Shown here piece by piece: positions 1-8,148 of a stretch of 64,000 nucleotides of DNA. A model generated the notes under the pieces. It did no database searches and was not told the origin of the DNA. It was given only the letters and a program-made list of their open reading frames with translations. Source of the stretch: an uncultured Bacteroidales bacterium. GTDB lineage: Bacteria; Bacteroidota; Bacteroidia; Bacteroidales; Muribaculaceae. Every line of letters begins with the position of its first letter. Position 1 is the first letter of the stretch. The position numbers were made by a program, and so were the translations under genes. The DNA is taken from the NCBI GenBank assembly GCA_902776435.1, contig CACYQB010000011.1, forward strand, positions 62,001-126,000. The letters are read 5' to 3'.

Positions 1-2355
1 CTGACGTTCAACAAAATCTACATTCCCGCATTCAAGGCCCTGGGCGAACAGTATAAGCACAAGCGCCTGAACCAGGCCGATTTCTTCATGTACACCGAGG
101 TGTGCGCCCGTTTCCAGGGCAGTGTCACCTACCGCAACCAGCCCGTCCTGTCGCCCTATTTCTACACTTGGGCCGAGAACAAGAACTACAGCTGGAACAA
201 CGATCCGACCTACTGGGACGGCATCGCCATCTATGAGAGCACCGACCTCAACTCGCTCGACAACATCAGCTCCTGCCAGCAGATGTATGCCGACAACTGC
301 ACCGAGACCAGCAGCGCGATGCCCACGTCTAACAACGCCCTGCTCAACGGCAACAGCTACCACACGCCCGACGTGAGCCGCGCCTCGGGACTCAGTGTCA
401 TCGACTTCCCTGTCCACTACTCCTTCCACAACATCGCCAGCGTGTGGGGCCTTGCCACGGGCGGTGACAAGTACTATAACGACGCGACCTATAATGTGGT
501 CTATGTCGACAGCCACGACTACTGCCCCGGCCCTAACGACAACATCCGCTTCAACGAGGGCACCGATCAGTGGGCCGAGAACCTGAGCCTGATGTTCACC
601 TTCCGCGGCATCCCGTGCCTGTACTACGGCAGCGAGATCGAGTTCAAGGCCGGCAAGACCATCGACCCGGGCGGCAACGGCTCCCTCAAGGACAGCGGCC
701 GCGCTTACTACGGCGGCTACATCAAGGGCAATGTCAACGTCAGCGACTTCGGTGTTGCCAGCGGTGCCAGCGGCAATCTTGCCGCCACGCTGAGCAAACC
801 CCTGGTGAAGCACCTGCAACGTCTGAACCGCATCCGCCAGGCTGTGCCCGCCCTGCGTAAGGGTCAGTACAGCACCTCGGGCTGCACCTCGAGCGGTGGA
901 TATGCCTTCAAGCGCCGTTACACCGACAGCACTACCGACAGCTACGTGCTGGTCACCATCAATGGCCCCGCCACCTTCACGGACGTGCTCAACGGAACCT
1001 ACACCGACTGCATCACGGGAGATGTCAAGACCGTGACCAACGGCACCCTGACCACCACCTCTTGCAGCGGCAAGGGCAACATGCGCATCTATGTCCTCTC
1101 GACAAGCCTCACCCCTGCCCCGGGCAAAATCGGCACTGATGGCCCATACCTGTACACCAGCAGCGCCAATGCTGGCACCGTGCTCAACTATGACGGCACC
1201 CAGGAGGAACTGTCGAGCAACGACGGTGAGGGCAACGGCACCTCGCCCGTCACTCCCGTCGAGGTCTATGAGCCCAGTTGCGAGGAGGATGACATGAGCG
1301 TGTTCCTCGAGACAAGCACCAGCGTGAGCAGCGTGACAACGTGGATCTGGAACAGCAGCAGCAACTTCACGGGCGGCTCCTGGCCCGGCCAGGCCATGAC
1401 GCTCATGGGCACTACTAGTGACGGCACGCGCAAAATCTGGAAATGGATCTACAGTGGCACATTGACCAGCCAGCCCACGGGCATCATCTTTGTCACCGAC
1501 GGGCAGCAGACCAGCGACCTCACCTTCCGCAACCACGGCTACTACATCGACGGCAACTGGCACCACGAGGTTACCAACTACACCTCGCCCGCCCCCACCC
1601 TGTCGATTGACAAGCCCAGCGGCCAGTATCAGGGTAGCGTGACGGTGAACATTACCGCCAGCGAGAGCAACGCCGTCATCGTCTATACCACCAACGGCAC
1701 CACGCCCACGGCCAGCAGCCCCCACGCCACCGGCAGCGTGAGCCTCACCTTCACCGACAACACGGTGCTCACGGCAGGCGTGCTCTACGAGGGCAAGGTG
1801 CGCAACGTGGTACAGCGCGAGTACATCTTCCACGGCTTTGTGCCCTACACGGCCACCGTCTATATCAAGGATCCGACCGTATCGCCCAACAATTGGTCCA
1901 GCGTCTATGTCTATGCCTGGGACAGCACCGGCGACATCAGCGACACTTGGCCCGGCGTCAAGGTAACAGGCACCAAGACGATCAAGGGACAGAAGTTCTA
2001 CTACCGCACGTTCAACGTCAATAGCGAGGACTATCTATTCAATGTGGTGCTCAGTCAAGGCGACAACCAGCACCAGAGCGTTGATGTCACGGGCATCCAC
2101 AAGGACATCTATCTGCAGATCACCTCGACGACCAACCAATACACCGTGGCCGACATCACCGACCAGTATGCCTACATCGTCGGCGACGTCAACAATGATG
2201 GCGATGTCTCCATTGCCGACGTTACGGCGCTCATCGACTTGCTGCTGAGTGGCCTTAACCCCGACGCCGACATGCTGCAGCGGGCCGATGTCGATACCGA
2301 CGGTGAAGTGACCATCAGTGACGTCACCGCCCTCATCGACATACTGCTTAACTGA
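1..2355 (+). CDS. Secreted alpha-amylase (GH13), 5' end missing, dockerin-like tail
   Basis: The reading frame is open from base 1, so the start and the N-terminal half lie outside the window; about 784 codons are present. Near bases 500-525 the string YVDSHD matches the conserved GH13 region that carries the transition-state aspartate, and PCLYYGSEIE further on is the usual end of the amylase barrel. After the catalytic part come a starch-binding-like module rich in W and PG (about 1280-1570), a chitobiase C-terminal-like beta module (about 1590-1830), a second starch-binding-like module containing TWPG (about 1860-2150), and a pair of Ca-binding dockerin-like repeats (DVNNDGDVSIADV and DVDTDGEVTISDV) at the extreme C-terminus. 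It probably cleaves starch or related glucans outside the cell. The nucleophile and acid/base regions fall upstream of the window, so activity cannot be judged here. Confidence 0.85.
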   Translation: MTFNKIYIPAFKALGEQYKHKRLNQADFFMYTEVCARFQGSVTYRNQPVLSPYFYTWAENKNYSWNNDPTYWDGIAIYESTDLNSLDNISSCQQMYADNCTETSSAMPTSNNALLNGNSYHTPDVSRASGLSVIDFPVHYSFHNIASVWGLATGGDKYYNDATYNVVYVDSHDYCPGPNDNIRFNEGTDQWAENLSLMFTFRGIPCLYYGSEIEFKAGKTIDPGGNGSLKDSGRAYYGGYIKGNVNVSDFGVASGASGNLAATLSKPLVKHLQRLNRIRQAVPALRKGQYSTSGCTSSGGYAFKRRYTDSTTDSYVLVTINGPATFTDVLNGTYTDCITGDVKTVTNGTLTTTSCSGKGNMRIYVLSTSLTPAPGKIGTDGPYLYTSSANAGTVLNYDGTQEELSSNDGEGNGTSPVTPVEVYEPSCEEDDMSVFLETSTSVSSVTTWIWNSSSNFTGGSWPGQAMTLMGTTSDGTRKIWKWIYSGTLTSQPTGIIFVTDGQQTSDLTFRNHGYYIDGNWHHEVTNYTSPAPTLSIDKPSGQYQGSVTVNITASESNAVIVYTTNGTTPTASSPHATGSVSLTFTDNTVLTAGVLYEGKVRNVVQREYIFHGFVPYTATVYIKDPTVSPNNWSSVYVYAWDSTGDISDTWPGVKVTGTKTIKGQKFYYRTFNVNSEDYLFNVVLSQGDNQHQSVDVTGIHKDIYLQITSTTNQYTVADITDQYAYIVGDVNNDGDVSIADVTALIDLLLSGLNPDADMLQRADVDTDGEVTISDVTALIDILLN

Positions 2356-2381
2356 CGCTTGATGTGCTGAAAATTCACCAT

Positions 2382-2418
2382 AAACTGTCCTTTCCGGGAT
2401 TTCGGAAAGGACAGTTTT
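2382..2418 (+). terminator. Rho-independent terminator after the amylase gene
   Basis: A perfect 15-base-pair stem (2382-2396 with 2403-2417) closes a six-base loop and runs into a short T stretch. It starts 26 bases after the amylase stop codon. Confidence 0.85.
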
Positions 2419-2501
2419 AGAACCTTTTGAGAACAAAAGTGTTCCTTTTTGCCGCAAAATGAATTTTCATGTAGATTTTATACTTTTTTAACACTATTTC
2501 T

Positions 2502-2533
2502 TATTGCCGTCAAGCAATTTGGCAGTACTTTTG
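2502..2533 (+). promoter_or_regulatory. Bacteroidetes-type promoter without a following gene
   Basis: TTG at 2504-2506, a 19-base spacer and TACTTTTG at 2526-2533 fit the Bacteroidetes sigma-ABfr consensus. The next long open frame starts over 220 bases downstream, beyond a terminator-like hairpin. Confidence 0.6.
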
Positions 2534-2539
2534 CACCAC

Positions 2540-2625
2540 GATTTTAGGTAATAATTTTTTTCATAAGGTAATGATTTAAGAGATTGCAACAGACTCGTCG
2601 GGATGGCGAGTCTGTTGCATTTTAT
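2540..2625 (+). ncRNA. Candidate small RNA or attenuated leader
   Basis: The segment begins just after the promoter at 2502-2533 and ends with a perfect 13-base-pair hairpin (2585-2597 with 2607-2619, nine-base loop) followed by TTTTA. It has no convincing open frame. Inside it, GGTAAT occurs twice (near 2547 and 2577), flanking a T-run. A transcript of about 85 nt would result. It could be a free small RNA, or the leader of the secreted-protein gene at 2756 if read-through occurs. I do not recognise the family. Confidence 0.4.
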
Positions 2626-2755
2626 ATATCCCATTGATATTCAGCACAGTAAAACCGATTCCCTTTTCCTTATAATTTCCCCGAATTAAAAATTAAACCC
2701 ATCTTGTGCTTGGTTGTCTAAAAAATGATTAATTTAGCGAATTCAAACCGAACAC

Positions 2756-3373
2756 ATGACAATGAAACGACTGCTCTGCACTGTGATGATGTGCCTGCTG
2801 CTTGCAGGCAGCCTGTGGGCCAAGGATGACGAGGTCATCGTCACCCGCCAACTCACCTCGGGCCAGCGCAACGCCCTGCCCGAGAAAACGCTCACTGTGG
2901 AAATGAAGCGCCTCGTGCCTGCCAAGAAGGCCGACGCCCTACTCATCGATGCCATCAACAGGGTCATGGACACCATCGCCCAGGAGGACTATCAGAACCG
3001 CACGTTTGTGCTGATGCTGGAGCCACGGACCGACGGCGATGTCGCCATCGCCGTCCGCAGCGACGACATCTTGACGCACGGCCGTCAGGACGCCTCTATC
3101 TACTACGGCGACCTGGAGCACAAGCGTTACCACTTTGTGGTGCTCACGACCAAGGACAACGGCCAGTTGCTGGAGCGGATCTTCAAGCGGCAAGGCAAGG
3201 TGAATTTCGTACAGGAATTTGAGTTCGTGGACTACAAGACGCCCATCTACCCCACCAACGTCATCGCCCAGTGGGACCCAGGAAAGGGTTTGACGTGGCT
3301 CACGGTCATCATCAACGAGGATCCTAACGAGGACCGCAACTCGTTTGACACGCCCGCCAATGCCCAACAGTAG
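2756..3373 (+). CDS. Secreted protein of unknown function
   Basis: A 205-residue protein with a clear signal peptide: basic start, hydrophobic stretch and cleavage near LWAKDD. The rest is soluble and mixed alpha/beta, with no cysteines after the signal and no motif I recognise. The start at 2756 has a second in-frame ATG two codons later; either fits the signal peptide. It lies 28 bases upstream of the cytidylate-kinase-like gene on the same strand, so the two may be cotranscribed. It is probably periplasmic or exported; no function is proposed. Confidence 0.7.
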   Translation: MTMKRLLCTVMMCLLLAGSLWAKDDEVIVTRQLTSGQRNALPEKTLTVEMKRLVPAKKADALLIDAINRVMDTIAQEDYQNRTFVLMLEPRTDGDVAIAVRSDDILTHGRQDASIYYGDLEHKRYHFVVLTTKDNGQLLERIFKRQGKVNFVQEFEFVDYKTPIYPTNVIAQWDPGKGLTWLTVIINEDPNEDRNSFDTPANAQQ

Positions 3374-3401
3374 AAACTAAATCCATAACACGATATCAAC
3401 G

Positions 3402-4046
3402 ATGAATGAGAACCCTAAAAACAACCTGAATTATGTGATTGCCATCGGACGCCAGTTTGGCTGCGGTGGCCGAGAGGTGGGCCAGCGCGTGGCCCAACTG
3501 CTCGACATCAACTACTATGACAAGCAGTTATTGCTTGAGGCGTCCAAGGCTAGCGGCATCCATACCGAGATGTTTGAGGCCGCCGACGAGCGCACACCCA
3601 AGTTCTTCCCCAGCCTGTGGCCGCTCAACCTGGCCATGGCGGGCTCAACCTTCCTGGGAGACGTGACGATGAGCGACGACAGTATCTACAAGGCCCAGTG
3701 CCAGGTCATGAAGGATCTGGTGGACCGCAAGTCCTGCGTCATTGTGGGACGCACGGCTGACTACGTCCTGCGCGACTATTGTCCTGTCATCAGCGTGTTC
3801 CTGCACGCCCCCATCGGTGACCGCGTGGCACGCATCATCGGGCGCGGCGACTGCGACACACAGGAGGCCGCCGAGAAGCGCAGCGACAAGATCAACAAAC
3901 TCCGCGCCGAGTACTACAACTTCTACACCGACAAACTCTGGGGCCACGCCGACAGCTACGACCTGTGTCTCGACTCCAGCCTCCTGGGCATCGAAGGCAC
4001 CGCCCAATTCATCGTCGACTTCGTCCATCGCCGTCTCTCCATATAA
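3402..4046 (+). CDS. Cytidylate-kinase-like P-loop protein
   Basis: The 214-residue product begins after a short polar stretch with IAIGRQFGCGGREVG (about residues 13-28), the glycine-rich P-loop variant typical of the cytidylate kinase-like family (PF13189), not of classical Cmk. The DYVLRDY region and the following RIIGRGDCD arginine-rich segment resemble the lid. Members are common in Bacteroidetes and Firmicutes and are predicted nucleoside monophosphate kinases; their substrate is generally not established. It is cytosolic with no signal peptide. It follows the secreted unknown by 28 bases and is followed 42 bases later by the BspA-like gene. Confidence 0.8.
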   Translation: MNENPKNNLNYVIAIGRQFGCGGREVGQRVAQLLDINYYDKQLLLEASKASGIHTEMFEAADERTPKFFPSLWPLNLAMAGSTFLGDVTMSDDSIYKAQCQVMKDLVDRKSCVIVGRTADYVLRDYCPVISVFLHAPIGDRVARIIGRGDCDTQEAAEKRSDKINKLRAEYYNFYTDKLWGHADSYDLCLDSSLLGIEGTAQFIVDFVHRRLSI

Positions 4047-4088
4047 CAGAATGCAATTAACACATTTAATAGAAATCCTTATTTAAAC

Positions 4089-5408
4089 ATGATTATGAAA
4101 AAGTTATTATTTGTAATGCTTGTGGGACTTTTAGCCGCGTTGTCACCTAAGGCCCAGGACTTTGAGGTTGACGGAATTTATTACAGTATCCATACGGATA
4201 ACAAGACGGTATCTGTCATCTCTGGGCCGAATAAATATCGCGGATATATCACAATTCCCAACACCGTTGTATATGAAGGAAAGACCTATACAGTATCTGT
4301 TATAGGCCATGGTGCTTTTAGTGGCTGTGATGACTTGACCAGTGTTATTATGGGTGATTCTATTATAAGTATCGAATTTAGCGCGTTTTCTAGCAGCAGG
4401 AATCTAAGAGCAGTCACCATTGGCAAGTCGGTGAGAACGATTGGCGAATTCGCATTCTATTATTGCTTATCATTAACCGAGATTGTCATTCCTGATAATG
4501 TCACCTCCATCGGCAATAGTATCTGTTCGTATTGCACCAGCATGACATCGGCTACCATTGGCGATGGGGCTACGAGCATTGGATACGAGGCTTTCTGCAA
4601 TTGCCGTAATCTCAAGGAGATCACAATCGGGAAAAACGTTGCTTATATTGGAGGTTACGCCTTCGATAACTGCACTGGTTTGACGAAGGTCAACATTAAA
4701 GATTTAACCGCATGGTGCCTCATTGATTTTGATGACAACGCAACAGCCAATCCACTTTGTTATGCCCATCATCTTTTTCTGAATGGCCAGGAAATAAAAG
4801 ACCTCATCATCCCTAAAACCATTTCTGAGATACGCGACCTCACCTTCAACGGAGGCAGTGGATTCACAAGTGTTGATTTGGGAAAGGTGACCTCGATTGG
4901 CTATGCTTCATTCGCTGCATGTACAGGGCTGGAAACAATCAAATTCGGGAAATCGCTCATTACCATTGGGAACGATGCATTCAGCAGCTGCACTGGCTTG
5001 AAGAGCCTGACGTTTCCAAGTTCTTTGGCCGAAATCGGGTATTATGCCTTTGAAGATTGTGATAGTTTGACAAGTGTACGATGCCTATCTTTTCTTCCAC
5101 CTGAATTGCATGAAGGGACCACATTCAGTGAAATCTGCTACCGAAACGCGACACTCACCGTCCCCAAGAAAGCCATCAGCAACTACACAACTGGATGGTG
5201 CGAATGGAGAGCATTCAGGCATATAGTTGAATCGGAATTCTATGATTGTGATGTGAATTACGATGGAGAGGTTAACATCGCTGATATCAACATGATAGTA
5301 GAAGCAATATTGTCGGGATGGTCGGATGATATCTATGATGTGAACTGTGACGGTGAAATCAACATCGCCGACATCAATGAGATTGTCAACATGATGCTGA
5401 TCATCTGA
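4089..5408 (+). CDS. BspA-like leucine-rich repeat protein with dockerin-like tail
   Basis: The 439-residue exported protein has an N-terminal signal peptide (M-I-M-K-K start, cleavage near SPKAQ). It then carries a series of LRR_5 (BspA/Treponema type) repeats of about 23 residues, each with the pattern IGxxAFxxCxxLTxxxIPxxV. The last 50 residues contain two dockerin-like EF-hand loops, DVNYDGEVNIADI and DVNCDGEINIADI. BspA-like proteins are surface adhesins in oral and gut Bacteroidetes; adhesion is inferred here. Codon use is clearly more AT-rich than in the flanking kinase and P-loop genes, suggesting different ancestry. Confidence 0.85.
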   Translation: MIMKKLLFVMLVGLLAALSPKAQDFEVDGIYYSIHTDNKTVSVISGPNKYRGYITIPNTVVYEGKTYTVSVIGHGAFSGCDDLTSVIMGDSIISIEFSAFSSSRNLRAVTIGKSVRTIGEFAFYYCLSLTEIVIPDNVTSIGNSICSYCTSMTSATIGDGATSIGYEAFCNCRNLKEITIGKNVAYIGGYAFDNCTGLTKVNIKDLTAWCLIDFDDNATANPLCYAHHLFLNGQEIKDLIIPKTISEIRDLTFNGGSGFTSVDLGKVTSIGYASFAACTGLETIKFGKSLITIGNDAFSSCTGLKSLTFPSSLAEIGYYAFEDCDSLTSVRCLSFLPPELHEGTTFSEICYRNATLTVPKKAISNYTTGWCEWRAFRHIVESEFYDCDVNYDGEVNIADINMIVEAILSGWSDDIYDVNCDGEINIADINEIVNMMLII

Positions 5409-5512
5409 TAACAAGACGCTCAGTATAATAAACTTGAAGGCGCCTCAACAAGTTGAGCAAGGGCGTTTGCATTCGGCTTGCACAGGTTTTCACATCTTTT
5501 AGGATGGAAAGG

Positions 5513-5543
5513 TTGTGGGGGTGGAAGATTGTGTGTACCTTTG
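5513..5543 (+). promoter_or_regulatory. Promoter of the P-loop/CYTH gene
   Basis: TTG at 5513-5515, a 20-base spacer and TACCTTTG at 5536-5543 match the Bacteroidetes consensus. The expected transcription start is about 30 bases before the ATG at 5580. Confidence 0.75.
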
Positions 5544-5579
5544 ACCTTCTTTTTGTAAAACATTGATTTTAACACGGAA

Positions 5580-6677
5580 ATGACTGATAAGATCACCAAT
5601 AAAATCACTAAGATTGTGTTGACCGGTGGACCCTGCGCTGGCAAGACAACCGCTATGGCACGCATTATTGAGCACTTCAGCGGCCTGGGATTCCAGGTAT
5701 TCGCTATTCCCGAGGTACCCACGATGTTCAGCAGCGCAGGCATCAACTACCTGACGAACAACAAGGCCCTTTTCTTTGAGGCCGAGAAATCCACGCTCAA
5801 CATCCAGTTGGCCCTCGAGGACCACTTCGCCAAGATGGCAGCCCAGTGCAGCAAGCCCGTACTCATCGTGTGCGACCGCGGCACGATGGACATCAGCGCC
5901 TACGTCTCCCCCGAGTTGTGGGAAGCCTTGACCGAGGAGATGGGCACCAACACCGTGAAGCTGCGCGACGCCCGCTACGAGGCCATCCTGCACATGGTGA
6001 CCGCTGCTGCCGGCGCCGAGCAGTTCTACACCAACGAGAACAACAAGTTCCGCAGCGAGGATGTGGAACTGGCGCGTGAACTCGACCGCAAGGTGCTCAG
6101 CGCATGGACGGGCCATCCCCACCTGCGCGTCATCGGCAACCACATGGACTTTGACGACAAGCTGCGCCAGGTATTGAACGAGATTTCGACCGTCCTCGGC
6201 GTTCCCTGCCCCATCCAGCGGGAGCACAAATACATCGTCGAAGTCACGGGCGACATCCCCGACTACATGGAGAGCGAGATCACCCAAACCTACCTGCTGA
6301 GCGAACCCGGCACCGAGATGCGCGTCCGCAAACGCGGCTGGCAGGGCAGTTACGTCTATTTCCAGACCATCAAGAAGACCGTCAGCAGCGACAAGCAGAT
6401 CGAGACCGAGCGCCGCATCACCGCACAGCAATATGTGGACCTGCTGCAGCTGGCTGACCCCAACCGCAAGCCCATCAGCAAGATGCGCAAGTGCTTTGTA
6501 TGGAAGAACCGCTACTTCGAACTGGACACCTACATCGAGCCCAAGTTGGGCATGCAGATCCTTGAACTCGAAGGCGTCAAGGAAGGCGACGAAGTCGAAT
6601 TCCCGCCCTTCATCAAGATCATCGAGGACATCACCGGCAACGAGAAGTACTACAACTACCAGCTCTCCCTCCGGTAA
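5580..6677 (+). CDS. P-loop NTPase fused to a CYTH-like domain (TTD14-like)
   Basis: The 365-residue protein has a Walker A motif GGPCAGKTT at about residues 16-24, with a kinase-like fold over the first 200 residues. The second part (from about 215) has the charged-strand pattern of CYTH/triphosphate tunnel proteins: REHKYIVEV, EMRVRKR, YFQTIKK, ETERRI, RYFELD and ILELEGV. This arrangement matches the AAA_28 plus CYTH family that includes the fly TRPL translocation defect protein 14. Nucleotide binding and recognition of a phosphorylated ligand in the tunnel are expected for the family; the bacterial role is unknown. It has its own promoter and no close partner gene. Confidence 0.75.
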   Translation: MTDKITNKITKIVLTGGPCAGKTTAMARIIEHFSGLGFQVFAIPEVPTMFSSAGINYLTNNKALFFEAEKSTLNIQLALEDHFAKMAAQCSKPVLIVCDRGTMDISAYVSPELWEALTEEMGTNTVKLRDARYEAILHMVTAAAGAEQFYTNENNKFRSEDVELARELDRKVLSAWTGHPHLRVIGNHMDFDDKLRQVLNEISTVLGVPCPIQREHKYIVEVTGDIPDYMESEITQTYLLSEPGTEMRVRKRGWQGSYVYFQTIKKTVSSDKQIETERRITAQQYVDLLQLADPNRKPISKMRKCFVWKNRYFELDTYIEPKLGMQILELEGVKEGDEVEFPPFIKIIEDITGNEKYYNYQLSLR

Positions 6678-6730
6678 CCCCCATTACAGGCCCATAGCCC
6701 GCATCACAAAACACCCGACCCTGCCCTCAA

Positions 6731-6941
6731 TACCGCAAGGCCGGGTGTCCTGTAATACAAGACCAGCTCAGCACGCCAGGCAGTAATTCAAGACCAAGCC
6801 AGCCGGTCGGGTGTCCAGTAACACAAGGCCAGGCCAGCAGCTCGGGTGTCCGGTAATGCAAGGCCAGGTCAGCAGCTCGGGCGGTAATGCAAGACAAGGT
6901 CAGCCGGTCGGGTGTCCGGTAATGCAAGGCACCGCCTTGCA
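6731..6941. repeat. 35-base tandem repeat array upstream of a REP-associated transposase
   Basis: Units start with GTAATGCAAGGC-like sequence and end GGGTGTCCG. Clear units lie at 6752-6782 (31), 6783-6817 (35), 6818-6852 (35), 6853-6883 (31) and 6884-6918 (35), with partial units on both sides. The 31-base units lack the end of the GGGTGTCC block. The last partial unit ends in a perfect palindrome, TGCAAGGC/GCCTTGCA (6923-6930 with 6934-6941, three-base loop). No unique spacers separate the units, so it is not a CRISPR array. The array fills most of the 317-base gap between the CYTH gene and the transposase gene. Confidence 0.85.
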
Positions 6942-6959
6942 CATTTTCCCGCCATTTCC

Positions 6960-6990
6960 TTGCAAGCGCCCCAGGTAATCCCTACCTTTG
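6960..6990 (+). promoter_or_regulatory. Promoter of the transposase gene
   Basis: TTG at 6960-6962, a 20-base spacer and TACCTTTG at 6983-6990 fit the consensus. The first in-frame ATG (6995) lies at the expected transcription start, so translation is either leaderless or begins at the ATG at 7070. Confidence 0.7.
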
Positions 6991-6994
6991 TAGC

Positions 6995-7969
6995 ATGGAA
7001 GATCGACGAGGAGAGCAACGCAAGCGCTGGTGGCAACAGCATCACGAGGGGCATGAGGTAAAGCGGTCGATGAAACGACGTTACGGCCTGCATGACTACC
7101 ACAGCCGCTGCATTTACATGGTAACACTCGTGGTCGAGGGCCGCAGGCCCGTGTTAGGTGACCTGTGTGGCCCTGACGAGCAGCACCCCAAGCCGTGGCT
7201 TCGCCTCAACGAGCTAGGTCACCGCGTGCTGCAATGCTGGCACGACATCCCCAGCCATTATCCCGAGGTGCGGACCATGGACATCCAACTCATGCCCGAC
7301 CACCTGCATGCCATTCTCTTTGTCACCACACAGGTGCCCTATCACTTGGGCATGGTCGTGAACGGTTTCAAGAAAGGCTGCAACGACGCATCGCGCGAGT
7401 TGCTGGGCACAACGCTTTGGGAACGCGGCTACCACGACCGCATCCTCACGGGTGAGGGCCAACTCGTCACCATGGTGCGCTACATTCACGACAACCCACG
7501 CCGCCTGTGGACAAAGCGATATCATCCCGAGTTCTTCACAGTACAACAAGAGGTGGAAGTGGCAGGAAAAACCGTGGCAATGGCAGGAAACCGCTTCCTG
7601 CTTGATCACCCCTATAAAGTCGTCGTGCAATGCTCACGCCGCATCAATACCGAAGAAGCCATCGCCAAGGAGGTGGAACGCTACATGAACATGGCAAGAG
7701 ACGGTGCCGTGCTCGTGTCTCCCAGCATTAGCCCGTGCGAAAAAAGAGTGATGCGGGCAGCATTTGAAGCAGGAATGAACGAGATCGTCTTGCTGGAGAA
7801 CGGCCTTACCCCGATGTGGAAACCTGGCGGAGCCCAGTTCGACGCCTGTGCCCGAGGGAAACTGCTGTTCATTGCCCCGTGGCCATACCACAGCGAGCGC
7901 AAGAAAATCACCCAAGCCCAATGCTGGCAACTCAACGCCCTAGCACGCGACATCGCCACCCTCACCTAA
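6995..7969 (+). CDS. REP-associated tyrosine transposase (Y1/IS200-like) with extra C-terminal domain
   Basis: The first 170 residues are a Y1 transposase of the RAYT type: YHSRCIYMVTL, the HUH signature MPDHLHAILF (about residues 100-109) and the catalytic tyrosine in MVRYIHDNPRR (about 163). Such single-strand nickases act on short palindromic repeats; the tandem array immediately upstream is the natural candidate target. Unlike ordinary RAYTs (about 150-220 residues) it runs to 324. Residues about 200-324 contain GAVLVSPSISPCEK, GGAQFDACARGK and LLFIAPW, reminiscent of a Rossmann/DprA-like (SLOG-type) fold; that assignment is from memory of such motifs. If the ATG at 7070 is used, the protein starts MKRRYGLHDY, the usual RAYT beginning. 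Confidence 0.8.
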   Translation: MEDRRGEQRKRWWQQHHEGHEVKRSMKRRYGLHDYHSRCIYMVTLVVEGRRPVLGDLCGPDEQHPKPWLRLNELGHRVLQCWHDIPSHYPEVRTMDIQLMPDHLHAILFVTTQVPYHLGMVVNGFKKGCNDASRELLGTTLWERGYHDRILTGEGQLVTMVRYIHDNPRRLWTKRYHPEFFTVQQEVEVAGKTVAMAGNRFLLDHPYKVVVQCSRRINTEEAIAKEVERYMNMARDGAVLVSPSISPCEKRVMRAAFEAGMNEIVLLENGLTPMWKPGGAQFDACARGKLLFIAPWPYHSERKKITQAQCWQLNALARDIATLT

Positions 7970-8007
7970 CCTCGTCTCTCACCTCTACACACATTCAAGT
8001 CAAATAA

Positions 8008-8061
8008 CCGATTAGGGATGTGACGGTCTTAATTGACTTGCTGCTTTCAGGTAGCGTCTAG
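8008..8061 (+). pseudogene. Fossil C-terminus of a dockerin-bearing protein
   Basis: Translating from 8008 gives PIRDVTVLIDLLLSGSV followed by TAG at 8059. This is the second half of the dockerin-like tail found intact in the amylase at 2182-2352 (ISDVTALIDILL and ADVTALIDLLLSG). An in-frame TAA (8005-8007) immediately precedes it and no gene body exists upstream, where the transposase sits. It appears to be the stub of a secreted-protein gene whose body was lost or displaced. Confidence 0.7.
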
Positions 8062-8087
8062 AAGGCATGAGAACTCTATTGTATATT

Positions 8088-8118
8088 AAAAAAACGGACT
8101 TTTTTAGTCCGTTTTTTT
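8088..8118. terminator. Bidirectional terminator
   Basis: A perfect 13-base-pair stem (8088-8100 with 8106-8118, TTTTT loop) has seven A on one side and seven T on the other. It can end transcription from the left and the FKBP gene from the right. It may originally have belonged to the lost dockerin-tailed gene. Confidence 0.85.
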
Positions 8119-8148
8119 ATTTTGGTTGAGTTACCTTTACAGAGTGCG

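Noticed and set aside
5436-5475. Terminator after the first BspA-like gene
   Set aside because: CTCAAC/GTTGAG can pair, but the stem is short and no T-run follows.
6731-6941. CRISPR array
   Set aside because: Units abut each other without unique spacers, and no cas genes are near.
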